A DNA stretch of 6,516 nt. Origin: an uncultured Dysgonomonas sp. (GTDB lineage: Bacteria > Bacteroidota > Bacteroidia > Bacteroidales > Dysgonomonadaceae). The first letter of the stretch is position 1, and every line of letters begins with the position of its first letter. Under the pieces are notes generated by a model, which saw only the letters and a program-made list of their open reading frames with translations, searched no databases and was not told where the DNA came from. The DNA is taken from the NCBI GenBank assembly GCA_945292135.1, contig CALYRA010000073.1, forward strand, positions 1-6,516, in the 5' to 3' direction. A program made the position numbers and the translations under genes. Shown here piece by piece: positions 6,144 through 6,516 of the stretch.

Positions 6144-6175
6144 AAACACTCTAAATCAGGGTGTTTCTTTATTTT
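6144..6175 (+). terminator. Intrinsic terminator after tRNA-Ser
   Basis: Stem AAACACTC (6144-6151) with GGGTGTTT (6159-6166), eight pairs including one G-T, loop TAAATCA, followed by CTTTATTTT. It starts 6 nt past the tRNA. Whether it belongs to the chromosome or to the inserted element cannot be told from this window. Confidence 0.75.
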
Positions 6176-6197
6176 CAAGGGTTTATGTTCCACTATA

Positions 6198-6269
6198 TTT
6201 TATACCGTTACAGTTTATTTCAATCTTTTTTATACCTATATTTGTGCAAGTATAAAAAATGGTATAAAA
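6198..6269. repeat. Three TTTTATACC repeats around the integrase promoter
   Basis: TTTTATACC occurs at 6198-6206 and 6228-6236 in direct orientation, and at 6261-6269 inverted as GGTATAAAA. The last two extend by one base (TTTTTATACC at 6227-6236, GGTATAAAAA at 6261-6270), giving a 10-bp inverted repeat that brackets the -7 box and the start codon of the integrase gene. These could be arm-type recombinase binding sites or an operator. The same sequence extended to TTTTATACCGTTA is also found at 710-722. Confidence 0.5.
6214..6244 (+). promoter_or_regulatory. Promoter of the integrase gene
   Basis: An exact TAnnTTTG (TATATTTG) at 6237-6244, with TTTA at 6214-6217 in the -33 position, 19-bp spacer. 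Predicted start is near 6251, so the leader is about 20 nt. It lies inside the TTTTATACC repeat cluster. Confidence 0.6.
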
Positions 6270-6516
6270 ATGGATACGTTAAGCATTAGATTTGTTTTTG
6301 ATAGGAAAGGAGTTGCTAATGATACTGATACTCAAGGATTATTGCAAATAGAAGTACGAGAAATAGGAACGTCAAATAAAGTCTTTATTTCTACCGGTAT
6401 AAAATTGTTCAAAAAACAATACTCAAAGAAGAATAATAAAATAGTACAACATATTAACGCTGTCTCTCTAAATGGTAAAGCCAATAAGATGTATAGAGAC
6501 ATTGAGGCTTTTTCTC
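6270..6516 (+). CDS. Tyrosine recombinase/integrase, N-terminal part, cut by window edge
   Basis: 82 codons visible, open to the right edge. It begins MDTLSIRFVFDRKG, continues with a strand-rich segment (LLQIEVREIG, NKVFISTGIKL), then a basic FKKQYSKKNNK turn and the start of a helix (NAVSLNGKANKMYRDIEAF). This order (a beta-rich arm-type DNA-binding domain with the STGIKL motif, then a helix leading to the SAM-like core-binding domain) is that of Bacteroidota tyrosine integrases from conjugative transposons and other integrative elements. The catalytic domain (Arg, His, Tyr) would be downstream and is not seen. The ATG at 6270 fits the promoter; the ATG at 6259 is in another frame and stops at once. 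Its place beside a tRNA gene supports the call. Whether the full gene is intact is unknown. Confidence 0.75.
   Translation, partial: MDTLSIRFVFDRKGVANDTDTQGLLQIEVREIGTSNKVFISTGIKLFKKQYSKKNNKIVQHINAVSLNGKANKMYRDIEAFS

Larger units (their letters stand above)
6139..6516 (+). mobile_element. Probable left end of a tRNA-Ser-integrated element
   Basis: A tyrosine integrase gene begins 132 bp past the tRNA 3' end and reads away from it, the arrangement seen when an integrative element uses a tRNA 3' end as attachment site. The crossover core would lie within or just beyond the tRNA 3' half. No second copy of the tRNA 3' sequence exists in this window, so the other end, if present, lies to the right. 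The exact boundary is not visible. Confidence 0.55.

Overview
The window is AT-rich and looks like a chromosomal segment of a Bacteroidota member, probably order Bacteroidales. The evidence is a set of Bacteroidota-type promoters (TTTG about 19-22 bp upstream of TAnnTTTG), the near absence of Shine-Dalgarno sequences, a characteristic polyprenyl synthetase / conserved hypothetical / TatD gene cluster, and the start of a Bacteroidota-style tyrosine recombinase. I cannot name a genus from the sequence.

Left part (1-2082): two tandem paralogous genes of unrecognised function. The left copy is cut by the window edge. The right copy is complete and has its own promoter and a clear lipoprotein signal peptide. 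The copies share coding sequence and about 60 bp of 3' flank, and differ most in a short central stretch of unequal length. After the second copy come two small hairpins, a short decayed fragment that reads like the C-terminal end of a GNAT acetyltransferase, and an 11-bp inverted repeat between the convergent lipoprotein and dehydrogenase genes.

Middle part (2083-5677): a short-chain dehydrogenase on the minus strand, diverging from a three-gene plus-strand operon. The operon starts at a near-perfect promoter (3019-3049) and encodes a polyprenyl diphosphate synthase (isoprenoid chain elongation), a helical protein of unknown function, and a TatD-family metal-dependent hydrolase. Gaps are 19 and 8 nt, and the operon closes with a strong intrinsic terminator (5645-5677). 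The products do not form an obvious single pathway; this is housekeeping DNA.

Right part (5678-6516): about 330 bp without a convincing gene, then tRNA-Ser(GGA) with its own consensus promoter and terminator. Immediately downstream of the tRNA 3' end is the N-terminal part of a tyrosine integrase with its own promoter, flanked by copies of a TTTTATACC repeat. This is the typical arrangement at one end of an integrative element inserted at a tRNA gene; the element itself would continue beyond the right edge.

I see no CRISPR array, rRNA, complete insertion sequence or recognisable defence system. The points most worth following up are the tandem lipoprotein family, the tRNA-linked integrase end with its repeats, and the decayed GNAT fragment.
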